Shown here: piece after piece, positions 40,501-51,387 of the stretch
Numbering within the stretch: the first letter of the stretch is position 1
How the letters are laid out: every line of letters starts with the position of its first letter
From: Thunnus maccoyii
Taxonomy: Eukaryota; Chordata; Actinopteri; Scombriformes; Scombridae
Reading direction: 5' to 3'
DNA length: 64,000 nt
Assembly: GCF_910596095.1 (NCBI RefSeq)
Contig: NC_056539.1
Location: forward strand, 22,683,001 to 22,747,000
Made by a program: the position numbers and the translations under genes
Notes under the pieces: model-generated
The model's input: only the letters and a program-made list of their open reading frames with translations
Databases searched by the model: none
Told to the model about the DNA's origin: nothing

Positions 40501-42478
40501 CTGTATGACTGAGATGTTTCTGCAATACTAAAATTCTGAAAACGTTGCAAGCATAGTTGACATTTAATGTTATAAAATGTAGTCTCTGTATGAAGTAACC
40601 TGACAATCAACTTGGGAGTGATAGACAGTTAAAATCCTATATTTTTTATTTTTTGCTTTGTTTTATTTGTTTCTCCACATATCACCCTTGAGGAGAGAAA
40701 TCACACATGGTCAAGAAAGTCTAGTTTTTTTAAACAGCGGGTTCTAGCAGGTCTACAATTTTCTTATATATTCTTAAACTATACATTTCTGGCAGGGAAC
40801 TGGTTGGTGGTACTGATGGGCTAGTGTGAACCTGCACAATACTCAGAGATAATGGGATTTTTTTTTTCTTCAGGAAATTTTAAATGGAATTATATTAAAT
40901 TTGCACAGCACAAATTGGTTCTACTCACCGACATTTTCATCTTCATTTAACCATTAGAGCTTATATTCTATCACAGAAAAGTAGTAGCTACTACGTCATC
41001 AGCTGCAAAGAGGCCACCTGACCAGTCTACTTCTCTTCAAGTATTTTACTAGGAGAAACTTCTAATCCTTAAAGCAGGAATGTTTGGGGTAATTTTGATG
41101 TTACTGGTTGTTTTTTCCACCATATTTCATTTTTCCATGTTATGGTCTCATTTTTGTTGTGTAGACTAGACACTTCCTTGTAGTTTCTTCTGTTCTCTTT
41201 CTTTCTTCTGTTCTCTAAACTCCAAACAGAGCCACACTGTCAACCAATGGAAAATCAAAGTGCTGATACTGTACCTGTAAAAGAGAGACTGTCCAATTCA
41301 GACCAGCAGCAGTGCAGCAAAGAATCAGTACAGGAGAACTGAGGAGATAACAAATTGTGTTGAATTTCCATGTTAATGCAGGAGATTATACCTGATGCAT
41401 ATTGCATAGCCTTTATTAGGTCCTCTATCATTTTTAGTAGTGTTGTCAGTTGTGAATTATGTATATTCATATTTGACCTTTTGCTGTCCTTGTGTTTATT
41501 CCATAATCTATTCACTGGTGCATTTGCCATACAGAATTATCTCGTAAAGCACAAAATTGCACATTTCCATTTGCAGCATAAACTGTTTAAAGCAAATACA
41601 CCTGATAGGAAATTCTCAGATAACTTTTACTGCAGTCAGCAGCCACACAAGAAATGGAAGAATTTACAGGCTTTTCAGAAAGGTTGTTATTCAAACCTGT
41701 AGGTCTCAACAAGCAGACTGTACCTGCCGAAGTGCCTTTAAGCAAATTGCTTCTCCAAAGCTGCTGTACTGCAGTCGTTTACTACTTTCATGCTAAAATT
41801 TAAATCTACAGAAAGAATCTAGGTATGTACAGTACACATACACTGAGACTCTGTTTGCAGATACAAACAGTTGTGTACAATGTCCTTATTTGATAAAAAG
41901 TGCTTGTGATCCGTCTTCCTTGCCCAAACTTTAGATAGAAAAGCAATGTACAAAGCACATGTGCATTACTGCCAGTTCTCTATTCCCCTCAAACATTTAT
42001 TATCAGGGCATATTTATGGACAGAGGGGGTAAATATAATGGCAGGAACACTGTACTCAAGGCTTACATTTATAGCATTTTGCAGACCAGAATGATTTATA
42101 TTACTACTCTGTGAGGTGTGTTCAACAAAAAATGCATTCTAAACATTTTAGTGTGCTGGCTGCTCTTGCTAATGTCACAAAAATACAAAGGATGTCTCAT
42201 GTACAATTTGGACACCAACACAGCCAGAAAATATTGAGAAATACATCCAGCTGTACCGAAACTGCATTAATGACTAGTGAATATGTTTGCAGGATCTGGA
42301 GAGACGAAACACTGAGTTGGAGGATCAGGTTCAGAGTGCTGAAAAGACGCTGGCCTCGAACCGGGAGGAGCGGGAGCAGGTGGAGGTGGAGGTCCGACAT
42401 ATCATCGAGGTTCTGGACGTCAAAATCTGTGACCTGAATGACCTGAGACAGAGCCTGGCAAAACTCGTTGACAAATAG
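14360..42478 (+). CDS. homer3: homer3: Homer scaffold protein 3, coding region from exon 2 to the stop
   Basis: Homer proteins are postsynaptic and cytoplasmic scaffolds. The N-terminal EVH1 domain binds PPxxF motifs in group I metabotropic glutamate receptors, IP3 and ryanodine receptors and Shank; the C-terminal coiled coil makes tetramers. Eight exons were joined by eye: 14360-14516, 16844-16975, 17659-17766, 27505-27641, 31599-31755, 38724-38834, 39965-40045 and 42293-42478. All phases match and give 355 residues after the split Arg codon, close to the roughly 360 aa of human HOMER3. Marks of paralogue 3 rather than 1 or 2 are REQPIFS at the start, [11 protein letters not shown], and [15 protein letters not shown] with KKMLSEG in the linker. 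EVH1 fills exons 2-4; the rest is linker and coiled coil. Coding exon 1 is missing or uncertain. Fish often keep two homer3 copies (a/b), and the sequence alone does not say which this is. Confidence 0.96.
14527..14585. repeat. CA-rich impure microsatellite just after the exon 2 donor
   Basis: Runs of CACACA broken by TATATA and CATGTA, starting ten bases into homer3 intron 2. CA repeats near a 5' splice site can bind hnRNP L in vertebrates; any effect here is inference. Confidence 0.85.
16341..16613. mobile_element. GCAACTAA-family repeat copy inside a homer3 intron
   Basis: Starts GCGCAACTAACGATTATTG, has the internal block CACATTTGAGAGGCTGAAAC followed by TTTGGCATTTTTGCTTA, and ends GAGCTCTAG. 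It is the same family as the copies at 375-938, 3564-3885 and 5301-5605. Confidence 0.65.
16844..16975 (+). CDS. homer3: homer3 exon 3 (EVH1, second part)
   Basis: Acceptor ttcag|GCC, donor CAG|gtaaac; 44 in-frame codons. Encodes the nearly invariant Homer EVH1 core including [20 protein letters not shown] and [13 protein letters not shown]. This stretch is almost identical in all three vertebrate Homers. Confidence 0.98.
17659..17766 (+). CDS. homer3: homer3 exon 4 (end of EVH1)
   Basis: Acceptor ctgcag|TTT, donor CAG|gtaaag; 36 codons. Encodes [20 protein letters not shown], the C-terminal helix of the EVH1 domain, matching human HOMER3 nearly residue for residue. The tail [10 protein letters not shown] belongs to the variable linker. 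Confidence 0.97.
19437..19612 (+). mobile_element. Teleost retroposon 3' tail (GGATAAAAGCGTCTGCTAAA)
   Basis: Contains TTTTGGATAAAAGCGTCTGC followed by TAAATGAAATTATAAATTG, the widely shared 3' end of many fish SINE/LINE elements, preceded by CTGACTAGATCCTTGCTTG. It ends in a short AAATTG-type tail. The 5' limit is approximate and the family was not named. Confidence 0.65.
21013..21045. repeat. (CA)16 microsatellite
   Basis: Pure CA dinucleotide run in homer3 intron 4; a shorter CA run lies just before it at 20955-20970. Confidence 0.98.
21380..21777. mobile_element. Complete 398-bp TTAA-flanked MITE
   Basis: Starts TTAAAGGTGCAGTGTGTAG; the reverse complement of the right end reads TTAAAGGACCAATGTGTAGG. 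The imperfect terminal inverted repeats and TTAA at both ends suggest mobilisation by a piggyBac-type transposase. Internal blocks such as GAGGCCACCATGTTTC and CACTAAATGCCACTAAATCC are typical of an abundant spiny-rayed fish repeat. No coding capacity. Confidence 0.87.
22805..23347. mobile_element. Non-autonomous hAT-like element with 8-bp target duplication
   Basis: Left end CAGTGGTTCCCAACC and right end GGTTGGAGACCGCTG form terminal inverted repeats matching at 13 of 15 bases. The flanks ACCTACAC (22797-22804) and AGCTACAC (23348-23355) match at 7 of 8 positions, as expected for an aged hAT 8-bp target-site duplication. No recognisable transposase; a Lys/Ser-rich open frame near 23076-23273 is of unknown meaning. 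Confidence 0.82.
27505..27641 (+). CDS. homer3: homer3 exon 5 (linker)
   Basis: Acceptor actacag|GAG, donor GG|gtaaaa; 45 codons plus two bases of a Gly codon. The linker carries [15 protein letters not shown] and KKMLSEG, the strongest HOMER3-specific signature in the window, plus a SPPLL segment where Homers have Pro-rich motifs. A second in-frame acceptor lies 24 bases upstream (27481). Confidence 0.95.
28356..28395. repeat. (TG)20 microsatellite
   Basis: Pure TG dinucleotide run in a homer3 intron. Confidence 0.98.
29907..29938. repeat. (TG)16 microsatellite
   Basis: Pure TG dinucleotide run in the same intron. Confidence 0.98.
31081..31577. mobile_element. TTAAAGCTGCACT-type MITE abutting homer3 exon 6
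   Basis: Starts TTAAAGCTGCACTCATCAAT and contains GGAGCATTTAGCAGCTAAC and AATGAATGCTAATGTTGCTC, blocks familiar from an abundant percomorph MITE. The expected TTTAA right terminus is worn; recognisable sequence stops near 31577, about 22 bases before the exon. A 172-codon open frame (31044-31562) lies in it but resembles no known protein and is best read as repeat DNA. Confidence 0.65.
31599..31755 (+). CDS. homer3: homer3 exon 6 (start of coiled coil)
   Basis: Acceptor ccctcag|G, donor CAG|gtgacc; one base plus 52 codons. Encodes [20 protein letters not shown] and [19 protein letters not shown], aligning with the human HOMER3 stretch EAEFFALQDSNNKLAGALRE. It starts the C-terminal coiled coil. 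Confidence 0.96.
32290..32365 (+). mobile_element. Retroposon 3' tail (TATATAAATAAAATTGACTTG)
   Basis: TTATATATAAATAAAATTG followed by repeated ACTTG units is the usual end of a common fish retroposon. Only the tail is recognisable. Confidence 0.5.
34396..34560. mobile_element. Dispersed fish retroposon fragment (CATGTCTTTGGACTGT)
   Basis: ATCCATCCATCCATTAAC is followed by ACTCACATTCACACCTACGG, GTTAGAGTTGCCAGTTAATC, CATGTCTTTGGACTGTAGGA and GGAAACCCACACAGAAAA in the order seen in a very common teleost retroposon. It is truncated and carries no coding sequence. Confidence 0.65.
35511..35640 (-). mobile_element. Inverted retroposon 3' tail
   Basis: CATTTACATTTCAGACATCC followed by AGCCGATGCAGTTACCCAG is a worn reverse complement of the GGATAAAAGCGTCTGCTAAA tail seen at 19437-19612. 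The element would extend to the right. Confidence 0.5.
36148..36224. repeat. Fragment of the GCAACTAA-family repeat
   Basis: ACAATTAATTGATTGATTG and CATTTCAGCTCTACAT resemble the terminal part of the family described at 3564-3885. Short and diverged. Confidence 0.45.
37379..37546. repeat. Two TG-rich tracts, the second ending in a G run
   Basis: TG repeats at about 37379-37415 and 37505-37536, the latter followed by GGGGGGGGGG-type sequence to 37546. Simple repeats in a homer3 intron. Confidence 0.9.
38724..38834 (+). CDS. homer3: homer3 exon 7 (coiled coil, followed by a GC donor)
   Basis: Acceptor ttccag|GTG; 37 codons ending Ser-Val-Lys-Asp-Gln. The donor is CAG|gcaaga, a GC donor with otherwise excellent consensus. 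Human HOMER3 has TKDQE at the same place, so the exon must end after the Gln and no GT donor nearby would keep it. Leu/Glu-rich heptads continue the coiled coil. Confidence 0.95.
38835..39964 (+). other. homer3 GC-AG intron between exons 7 and 8
   Basis: 1.1-kb intron starting gcaaga and ending tttcag. Nothing else recognised inside. Confidence 0.9.
39965..40045 (+). CDS. homer3: homer3 exon 8 (coiled coil)
   Basis: Acceptor ttcag|GAG, donor CAG|gtaagc; 27 codons, Glu-Ile-His-Asn-Leu-Gln through Met-Gln-Arg-Leu-Gln, rich in Glu and Lys with heptad-spaced Leu. Matches the human position after KDQ (EIQTLKSQ). Confidence 0.95.
40046..42292 (+). other. homer3 intron between exons 8 and 9
   Basis: 2.2-kb GT-AG intron with no recognised repeat or gene. 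Confidence 0.85.
42293..42478 (+). CDS. homer3: homer3 exon 9 (C-terminal tetramerisation region and stop)
   Basis: Acceptor ttgcag|GAT; 61 codons and TAG. Encodes [13 protein letters not shown] and, at the end, [18 protein letters not shown], aligning with the C-terminal leucine zipper that makes Homer tetramers (compare LDVSLFELSELREGLARL in human HOMER3). Confidence 0.97.
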   Translation, partial: DLERRNTELEDQVQSAEKTLASNREEREQVEVEVRHIIEVLDVKICDLNDLRQSLAKLVDK

Positions 42479-42536
42479 CCACAGCAGCAGTTGGGATGCA
42501 TCTCCACAGTCAGCGCTGGTTTCCTCCATTTGGCCT

Positions 42537-42582
42537 TGATTTGTGTTTTACTGATGTAACAACATCAGTAAAACACAAATCA
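42537..42582 (+). other. Perfect 21-bp hairpin in the homer3 3'UTR
   Basis: TGATTTGTGTTTTACTGATGT (42537-42557) is the exact reverse complement of 42562-42582, with a four-base AACA loop. It lies 58 bases after the stop and before the first polyadenylation signal, so it should be present in the mature mRNA as a stable stem-loop. Confidence 0.9.
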
Positions 42583-42632
42583 GCGCTTGTAAACAGCACA
42601 TACGAGAAACCTCTTAAAGGTGTGATGTGCAG

Positions 42633-42638
42633 AATAAA
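42633..42638 (+). terminator. homer3 polyadenylation signal AATAAA
   Basis: Canonical AATAAA 155 bases after the stop, which would give a short 3'UTR. Further AATAAA copies at about 42935-42946 could give a longer one. Confidence 0.6.
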
Positions 42639-42659
42639 GCATCTGTGCTGTATATTATT

Positions 42660-45600
42660 GTCACGTTAATGTTGTAACATTGGTATAATTATCATAAACA
42701 ATTAACAGTATGGTCTAATTGACTACTTCTACTTCTACAGTTCTGTCTATCAGTCTCAAAACAAACCACAGAGGAAAGAGTTTCACTTGGTTTTCATTTC
42801 TTACACCATCTACAATCAGTGAAAACTAACCTGATGGCTCACAATGTAACATGCAGAGAATAGGCTGCTAAAAGCTGACAGTCTTTTCAGCAATTGTCCC
42901 ACTTGTTTTGGATAATTATACCAATGTCTCAAAATAAATATTAATAAATAATACACAAAGCACCTTTTAAAAGGAGAAAAATCTATTTAAGCTTTCTGTT
43001 TTGCAAAAGCAGACATTTATAACAACAACATGGAATTTTCCAGTTGTTTTAGCTTATTTTTGTGTCTGTATTTAATACAGAGTGGGTATTCTACCCCTCT
43101 CAGTGTATTTCTTAACTTATTAGGTTAAGAGGCACAAGTAGGAGTAAGACTAAAAAAGAATCAAGAGATAATGGCTTCACAGTATTTAATAAGAGCTAGT
43201 GCTACTCCCTGTTCCTGCAGAGCAGGGGCTCTCAGTCACTCACTGATAGAACTGCAGTCATCAGCACTTGAGATGGTTTAAAGATAAGATTTTATGGACA
43301 ATAACATTTTATACCTATACTAAATATCAACATTTTACAGACATTTGGTTTACAGAAACAACAGTGTCCATAAATGGTTTTTGCAGTGCGGTTTGTCGGA
43401 AGCCCTTTACACCTTAAACTAAGAGCATGTATAAATAAGGCTTTTAGATTTGTGTTTTCTCATGAAAATACTGTGAGTCAGTGCTAATAAGATAACAGAA
43501 ACTATCAAGACATATAAGTAAAATGTCTGCTTTTGCAAAATCAAAATGTCCATTTTGGTGTCGTCCTTGCTTAAAGACTGTGGAGATGCACCCTGTAGGA
43601 GTTTGGTCAGGGTGAGGACAAATGGAGGCAAAGACCCTGAATAAAGTCGGCTACAGTTCACCATCAGCAGCCTGGACTGGCATCATACCAGCCAGAACAA
43701 CAACAAACTCAGAGATGCAACAACCTGCTCCCATTCTGTCCTCTGAGGATCGCCAGCGTACAACGTTTTTTTTGTTCGTTTTATGAGGACTGCTTTTTCT
43801 CACCACTTATTCTATTATTCATGTTCATCGACAAGTTACTTGCAGTCAGTGATGGGAAATCAACAATGGCTACCAGCCAAAATACTGCTCAATTCAAGCG
43901 GTGGCTGGTAGGTGTGTCTTCTCCACCAGCCGCTTTGACAGGTAGATCAGCATTTGAAGGGAAGGTCGTGATGTGTCACTGCGGCCTGTGGACAGAGATG
44001 CTGCTTTCCCAACCTGATTTTGAGATTGCACTTGATAATGTTTGTGCCAAGTTTTATTTTGTTTACATTTGTCAGTGTTCACAAAATAACCCCCGTTCTA
44101 CATTGTATACTTTCTCTGTGTTGCGCAACACTACCATTTACCATAATAGTAATAATAAGCCTAAAGAGAGGCTCAGCGGAGCCGCAGAGCATAGATCACT
44201 ATGAGAGCACTGCATGAGCTCTGCAGAAGCCCCGTACCTGCCAAGGAATGGGAAGCTGTGTATGTGTGTATGTGTGTGAGTGTGTGTGTATGTGTGCACA
44301 TTACTTAACAGCGTGTGACCTCAGACTGCTCGAGTTAAAAAGCACAACTGCAGTAGTTTTAGTAAATGGGTACTTAATTAACTTGTCTGTCAGCTTTGTA
44401 TTTGAACTTCTGATGCACAATATCTATTGATCTTTGCTTCCGGCCCCCTGATGAGTTATTGATTTCTTCATATGACAGTAATATTAGGTACAAATAAGGT
44501 GCAGACTTTTGCAGCTGTTGATGCAGTAACTGCCAAGAGTCATAATAACATGTCAAAATGAGATTTAAATAGGTCTTAATGAAATCTGCTCACTTAATAA
44601 ACTACCAGATAATTATATTAAGCTGAATTTATGACTTTTTAAGGTTTGTAATATTTGTAACTGATTGTGTTTATTACATAACCTATTACAGCTTGAATTA
44701 CGTTTTCTTTCTTACAAGATTTGCAAAAGTAGCCAAAATGATCACATCAGGAGCTCAACACACCTACAGTCATAATGGTAATAATATAATGTTAGTGTCT
44801 TATGTAGCTATTTGTTACATTAAGAGGTTTTGTTATACTTCCAGTCCAATAAGACTGACGTTTTATCACTTTGACAAGTTATTACACTATCTGGCAGTTC
44901 TGGACTCGGCTGCTACATGCAAGCATCTCTGAATTAGCAATAAAGTTTCTAGCATAGACGCTTGTTCATAGTTATGTCTAGTAATTTGTAGGTAATGAGA
45001 CCTCTGCAAAGCCTGTTTTCATCCATTTTAACAGAAGTGTTTTCTCTCATTTCTTTTCTCATGGCTACACCAGATCATTACATACTCTACCAGCCTTTTA
45101 TCAAGCATGAACAAAATGGAGAGGCCAGCGGCTCCTCAGCATGAGCTCCACACGGTTGATGTCAGAAACACTTTGCGTCACAACGGCCTTATTCCAGTGT
45201 ATAATTACTGCACAATAACACTGTGTTAATGCATAATGAGTGTGTCTTGTATGCACACACAGTGGTAAAGGGAGACTATCCCTCACCTGAAACACCAGGA
45301 TTCAACTCTGATCCCTGAGCTACTCATGGAGAGGTTCTGCTGGGCAACAGACGAGACTGATTTCCTTTTAAGGACCAATTAAGCTGTAGAAAGTCACCAA
45401 CTAAAGCAAAAGTAGTTTAGGTAGATTGGATATACCAAAAGTTTTAAAAGCCCCTACAATTAACTGAATATATGAAGGTGGATTCCTCTTTAAATACACT
45501 GGAATAAGGCCTTTTTAAAAGATCTGTTGCTTACCACAAGAGAGAATGGAGTACCAAAGACACACCTCTGTCAAGCTCAAGCCACATCAACTGGAATTAA

Positions 45601-46849
45601 CAAGGCTTCTATATGATGCTTATCTTCATCTCCATCAGATTATCAAAGTTAAGTTTGTTGCTCACAATTGCTCGAATCATTTAACCTTTCGGTAAGACTC
45701 AAAATACCTCAAAATACTTCAGTTAGTTCAGGTTAGTTTCACTGAAGTATTGGTACAGAAGAAAGGAAAACTGTCAACTAGTGTTGGTCAGTTCAAGGCC
45801 ACAATTCAGATTTTTCACAATTAATGAGTTTGAAGATAGAAGGTGTTTGTATGGGATTTGACAATGTGAGATGAGTTCCTTATATTTGTATAGAACTGTT
45901 TAACATTAAAACTCAGTCATGCAAAGTCACTGCTGTGTTCTTTGTGGGCTAGGAGGGCGAGAAGCTCATTGTTGTGTTTTCTTATTCAACGTTCCTACAG
46001 TTTTTGTCTGAAAGTGTCACAATTTAGTATTTTTCCTTGGCTGTTTAGTTTTGACTGAATTTAAAGATTTTTACATTCAACATGTGAGCCGCTAATGAAA
46101 ATATTGATTGTCAATCTGACAAATCTTGCTGTAAATTTCTAGAAGACAGTGATGGTGCTCAATTTGTCTGCTACTTGCCATGTAGTGGCAAAAGTAGGAC
46201 AACCTGTTTAAAAGCAGTGCAGGTGGCGTATAAGACGGCAGGTAGTATAAATACTGTTAAATTAATATTTTCACAGCTTTTAGTGTTGATAGACAGTATC
46301 AGTATCTTTTCTATTTGGATTCAGTCCTACAAGCCATATGAGGTATGTTTTAGTCTATATTGTTAATGACACTCTTGAGACTATGTGGTATTTTGTTAAT
46401 GTGCTGCACTGTGCAATTGATTTAGACCAGCACAAGCAGTGTGAGCTGTTGTGCCAAATCAAAATGAAGTACAAACCACATCCAACTGGCACAAGAGCAC
46501 CTACTGGTCTCAGGGCCTGTTCCAGGAGGCACGTTTACTGAGATAATTCAGTGAACAGATTTTTTTTTTAGAACAGGCCTCTGACACAAACTATTTAACA
46601 AACTCTTCTCATACTTGTATTTAATCCTCATCTAGGAACATTTGGCAAACAGTAACTCAAGTTTATTGCACCAATTTCATCTTGTTAGTCAGTTTACTGT
46701 CTCTTATTATTAAAGTGCCCTGAACAACCTCACAACTGTGTAATGCAAACCTATGAATTCAAATTAGGCCAAAGATCCTCTATTTCCTCTTGCTGTGTAT
46801 GTGTTCCTCTGAATCATTCACATCAGACACAGAGCAGAGTTTTCTTACA
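42660..46849. other. Intergenic region between the converging homer3 and uba52 genes
   Basis: No exon, tRNA or clear complete element was seen. A TG-rich tract lies near 44260-44300. An inverted pair GGCCTGTTC/GAACAGGCC frames 46514-46579. An open frame at 43821-44204 has no recognisable similarity. Confidence 0.6.
46514..46579. repeat. Short foldback element (9-bp perfect arms)
   Basis: GGCCTGTTC at 46514-46522 and GAACAGGCC at 46571-46579 flank a T-rich centre. It may be a deleted DNA transposon whose start resembles GGGCCTGTTCCAGGAGGC repeats of fish. Confidence 0.4.
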
Positions 46850-46855
46850 TTTATT
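46850..46855 (-). terminator. uba52 polyadenylation signal
   Basis: TTTATT on the plus strand is AATAAA on the uba52 strand, about 42 bases after the stop codon. The short 3'UTR fits a ribosomal protein gene. Confidence 0.8.
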
Positions 46856-46896
46856 TTAACACAAAATGGCATGAAGAGCCGATTCAGCCAAAATGT

Positions 46897-48497
<1,601 letters not shown>

Positions 48498-48915
48498 TTA
48501 GCGCTGAGTTTAGCCGTGCAGCTAGCTTGCTAACCACACGGTAACTGATGGCATCTTTCATAACACATTGACGTAAATGACACACATATCAAACTAGATC
48601 CAACAGAAACAGATAAAAGATGGTATCTCAATCCTTTCTGAACTGTTATATTGACCGTGTGCCGGCTGGAAGTCAGTAAAGTTGTTAGCTAATGCTCGGC
48701 GCAAAGTGGTGTCGATGCAGGGCCTCACCACATGCGTATCGTTAGCGTGGAACTCAATCACAATTATCTTTATTTCCACCCTCAGAAATAACCTTTCGGC
48801 ACTCGGTATAGAGATACTACCATATTACAACGGACAATATATTGTTTTAATCACAATTAATACCTCGGTATTCAATTTTAAGGATAAATAGGTAGTGGAC
48901 GAAACGTGTACGCAC

Positions 48916-48956
48916 CCGGCCGCTAGCTGAGCCTCAACGAAAAGAGAGCGGAAGAG
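48916..48956 (-). other. uba52 5'UTR exon 1 with TOP-like start
   Basis: On the minus strand a pyrimidine-rich CTCTTCCGCTCTCTTTTC precedes a short leader ending CGG|gtgcgt, which splices to 48476. Ribosomal protein mRNAs start with a C and a pyrimidine tract (5' TOP) that places translation under mTOR control. The exact start base, 48956 or one of the C's near 48948, is inferred. Confidence 0.6.
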
Positions 48957-49016
48957 GCTGACGCTGCAATACGTCACTTCCCTCTGCTGGGTTTCCATGG
49001 GGCTAAAAGTTTGCCC
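48957..49016 (-). promoter_or_regulatory. uba52 core promoter with CRE-like TGACGT
   Basis: Minus-strand TGACGT at 48976-48971, just upstream of the TOP start, is a CREB/ATF-type half-site. No TATA box, as usual for ribosomal protein genes. Also contains TTTCCATGG (48992-49000). Confidence 0.45.
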
Positions 49017-49063
49017 TGCGACATAAATACATATATACGGCATAACTGCTTTTAATGTTATTA

Positions 49064-49222
49064 TCTTATTTATTTATTGGGACCATGTACAGTGTTGAAC
49101 ATAAACGTTCCCATCTGATGTACTGTACCAGAGTTAGCTTATAGCTGCAAGTCACAATTAAAACATATAACAGAACAATAACAAACAGTACAAAGCAAAA
49201 AAAAAACACACGGGACCCATAA
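49064..49222. mobile_element. Retroposon fragment (TTATTTATTTATTGGGACCATG)
   Basis: TTATTTATTTATTGGGACC followed by AGAGTTAGCTTATAGCTGC resembles a common fish retroposon. It is diverged and noncoding. Confidence 0.4.
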
Positions 49223-49334
49223 TACAAAATACATACACACAACAGCACACGTGATTAATGTTGTATGTCATATGTTTTTAGTGTGCTGTTTTCTATGATC
49301 GTTTTAACTTATGTAAAGTATCATTGAGGTTCCT

Positions 49335-49392
49335 GAAAAACGCTCTATAAATACAATGTATTATTATTATTATTATTAATTTATTTTTATTA
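49335..49392 (+). mobile_element. Retroposon tail with (ATT)n
   Basis: AACGCTCTATAAATACAATG followed by a run of ATT units resembles the GCGCTATATAAATA... tail of fish retroposons ending in a simple repeat. Confidence 0.5.
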
Positions 49393-51387
49393 TTGTTGCT
49401 TGTCAGAAAAAAAATCCTTATTCTTTCCTAAATGATTCCAAAGAGATATAAATCATATACTCAATCTTTTTGATGAATTTGGTATTATGCTGTCCTATGA
49501 ACGGTTTGAGTCTATATACAATTTTCCAATTCCTTTCTGAGAAGTTAATACTTTAACTTGTGCTATTCCAAATGGATTAATTCAATTTAAGTGCAGCCAC
49601 TTAAGTTATGGTAGGAGTAATATAACACAGCCTTTACTGGTGTGGATGGAACTGAACAAACAGATATAAAGTGTAATGATAAGCATATTCACCAAACTTT
49701 TCAAACAAAGAATAAAACTGTATCTATAAGTTTTTCTTGAGGTCTCAGATTGAGAACATAAATTGGAGAAGGGTTTGGCTCTTACCTCACAAGTACTGTA
49801 TTTCAAACAAGGCCAAGGAAGTCAATTTCAAAATTTTACATTGAATATACCCTGCTAACTGTCTTTTTGCTTTTTGCTTTACAGACATCGATATTTCTTG
49901 TGCCTTTTGTAAACATAATAGAGAAACAATTTCTCAGGTCTAGGGCAGATCTAGAATCTCACTTTTTTGGAAGCTGCTAACTCTGTCTACTCTTTTAATC
50001 TTAAAGACATTACTATGATAATCCAGATGATGGCGCTCTTGAATATTTGATAAATGTCATTATTTTATATGCAAAGTTTTTTTTATTCACAAACAGACAT
50101 TTTCTAAATCACTACCTAAGATCTCACCTTTTCTCCTAGAACTGCATTGTCTACTTAAATCAAAATTTATTAAACAACAAAAAAGTAGCTAAATTGAAAC
50201 ATTATGGAACCTTTTCCCCTGAAACCTCTGACTGAATATGTTCATATATGTGTATATGTGTACTCCTGTTTTTTATTTTTATATAATTGTCTTTTCATAT
50301 TTTCATTTTGTTCTTCATGTGTATTAGTGTCATTTGAATTTGATTTGTATGTGCTGATATTGTTTACTGAATGTTTATATATTATAGAAAGAGTGACGAT
50401 GAATCACATTTTGAGTTTTGACCACATCTGGTGATTTGCTAGTTGAAGTTCTTTTGTCATTTTTCAAAGACTGTTAGTGATAGATATGGTTATTGTTACA
50501 AAATGTAGTTTGACTGACACCTGCTGTTACAATGATGGAAGTGATTCTGAGCCACATCATGGTGAACATGGATGAACACAACAGCTTACTGTGTGAATTT
50601 GTGCAATATGTAATATGTGCAATATGTGCAAGCAAATACAGTGAGATATTAAATCCAGTTGTACGTATTTTATATTCTATAAATGCATAACATGCATTTT
50701 AAGACCAAGAACCAAAGACGGCCTTTCTTCAGATGTGCTGTTATGTGTGCACATTTTATATTCAAATGTTTTTTTTTATTGGGTTTTAAAACATTTGCAT
50801 GATATACATTATACCAACATCTGCATCCCACCCACCCCCCTGGGAGACTGGCCAACACACCAAGAGTGAAAACAACAACAACAACAACAACAATACATAA
50901 TTAATAAATGTGTGCACATTTTTTAACTGACACCGCTTTTGATATAATTAGATTGCTATTGCTGATACTTTAATGTGGACTCAAATGGAGACAGAATCAA
51001 ACAATTACTTTGCAAGATGATCTTGTAATTTTATCCAAGGTAATGCTTAATTATGCATAAGACTCTTGAATGAGCAAAGTACATCCATTCCAAACATTTA
51101 ATAGGTTGTTAAGGGTTAGTAGATGCCATTTCTGCCTTTTTCTAATACCGGAAAAAGGCAGAATATAATATATTCTGCTGTGCAGTTTTGCAATGCAACA
51201 TCCTCAATAAGCAACTGAAACTCAAGAAAAATTTGATTTTCTTTTGCTTGTTTCAGTGGGTGCTGCTGTTTGTAGGTTTTCTTGTTGTAGAATGTTACAA
51301 CTGAATAGTTTTGTGTCCACTCAATGCATTCGGCAATGCATTCGGCCTGGTAATAGGACACCATGTCATGCATTTGTTTCTCTGCAG
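49393..51387. other. Intergenic region upstream of the SAXO5-like gene
   Basis: AT-rich with no exon. Contains an (AAC)n run at about 50869-50891. Nothing else recognised. Confidence 0.6.

Noticed and set aside
43821..44204. 127-codon open frame between homer3 and uba52
   Set aside because: No recognisable family, no promoter or splice evidence; probably chance or old repeat.
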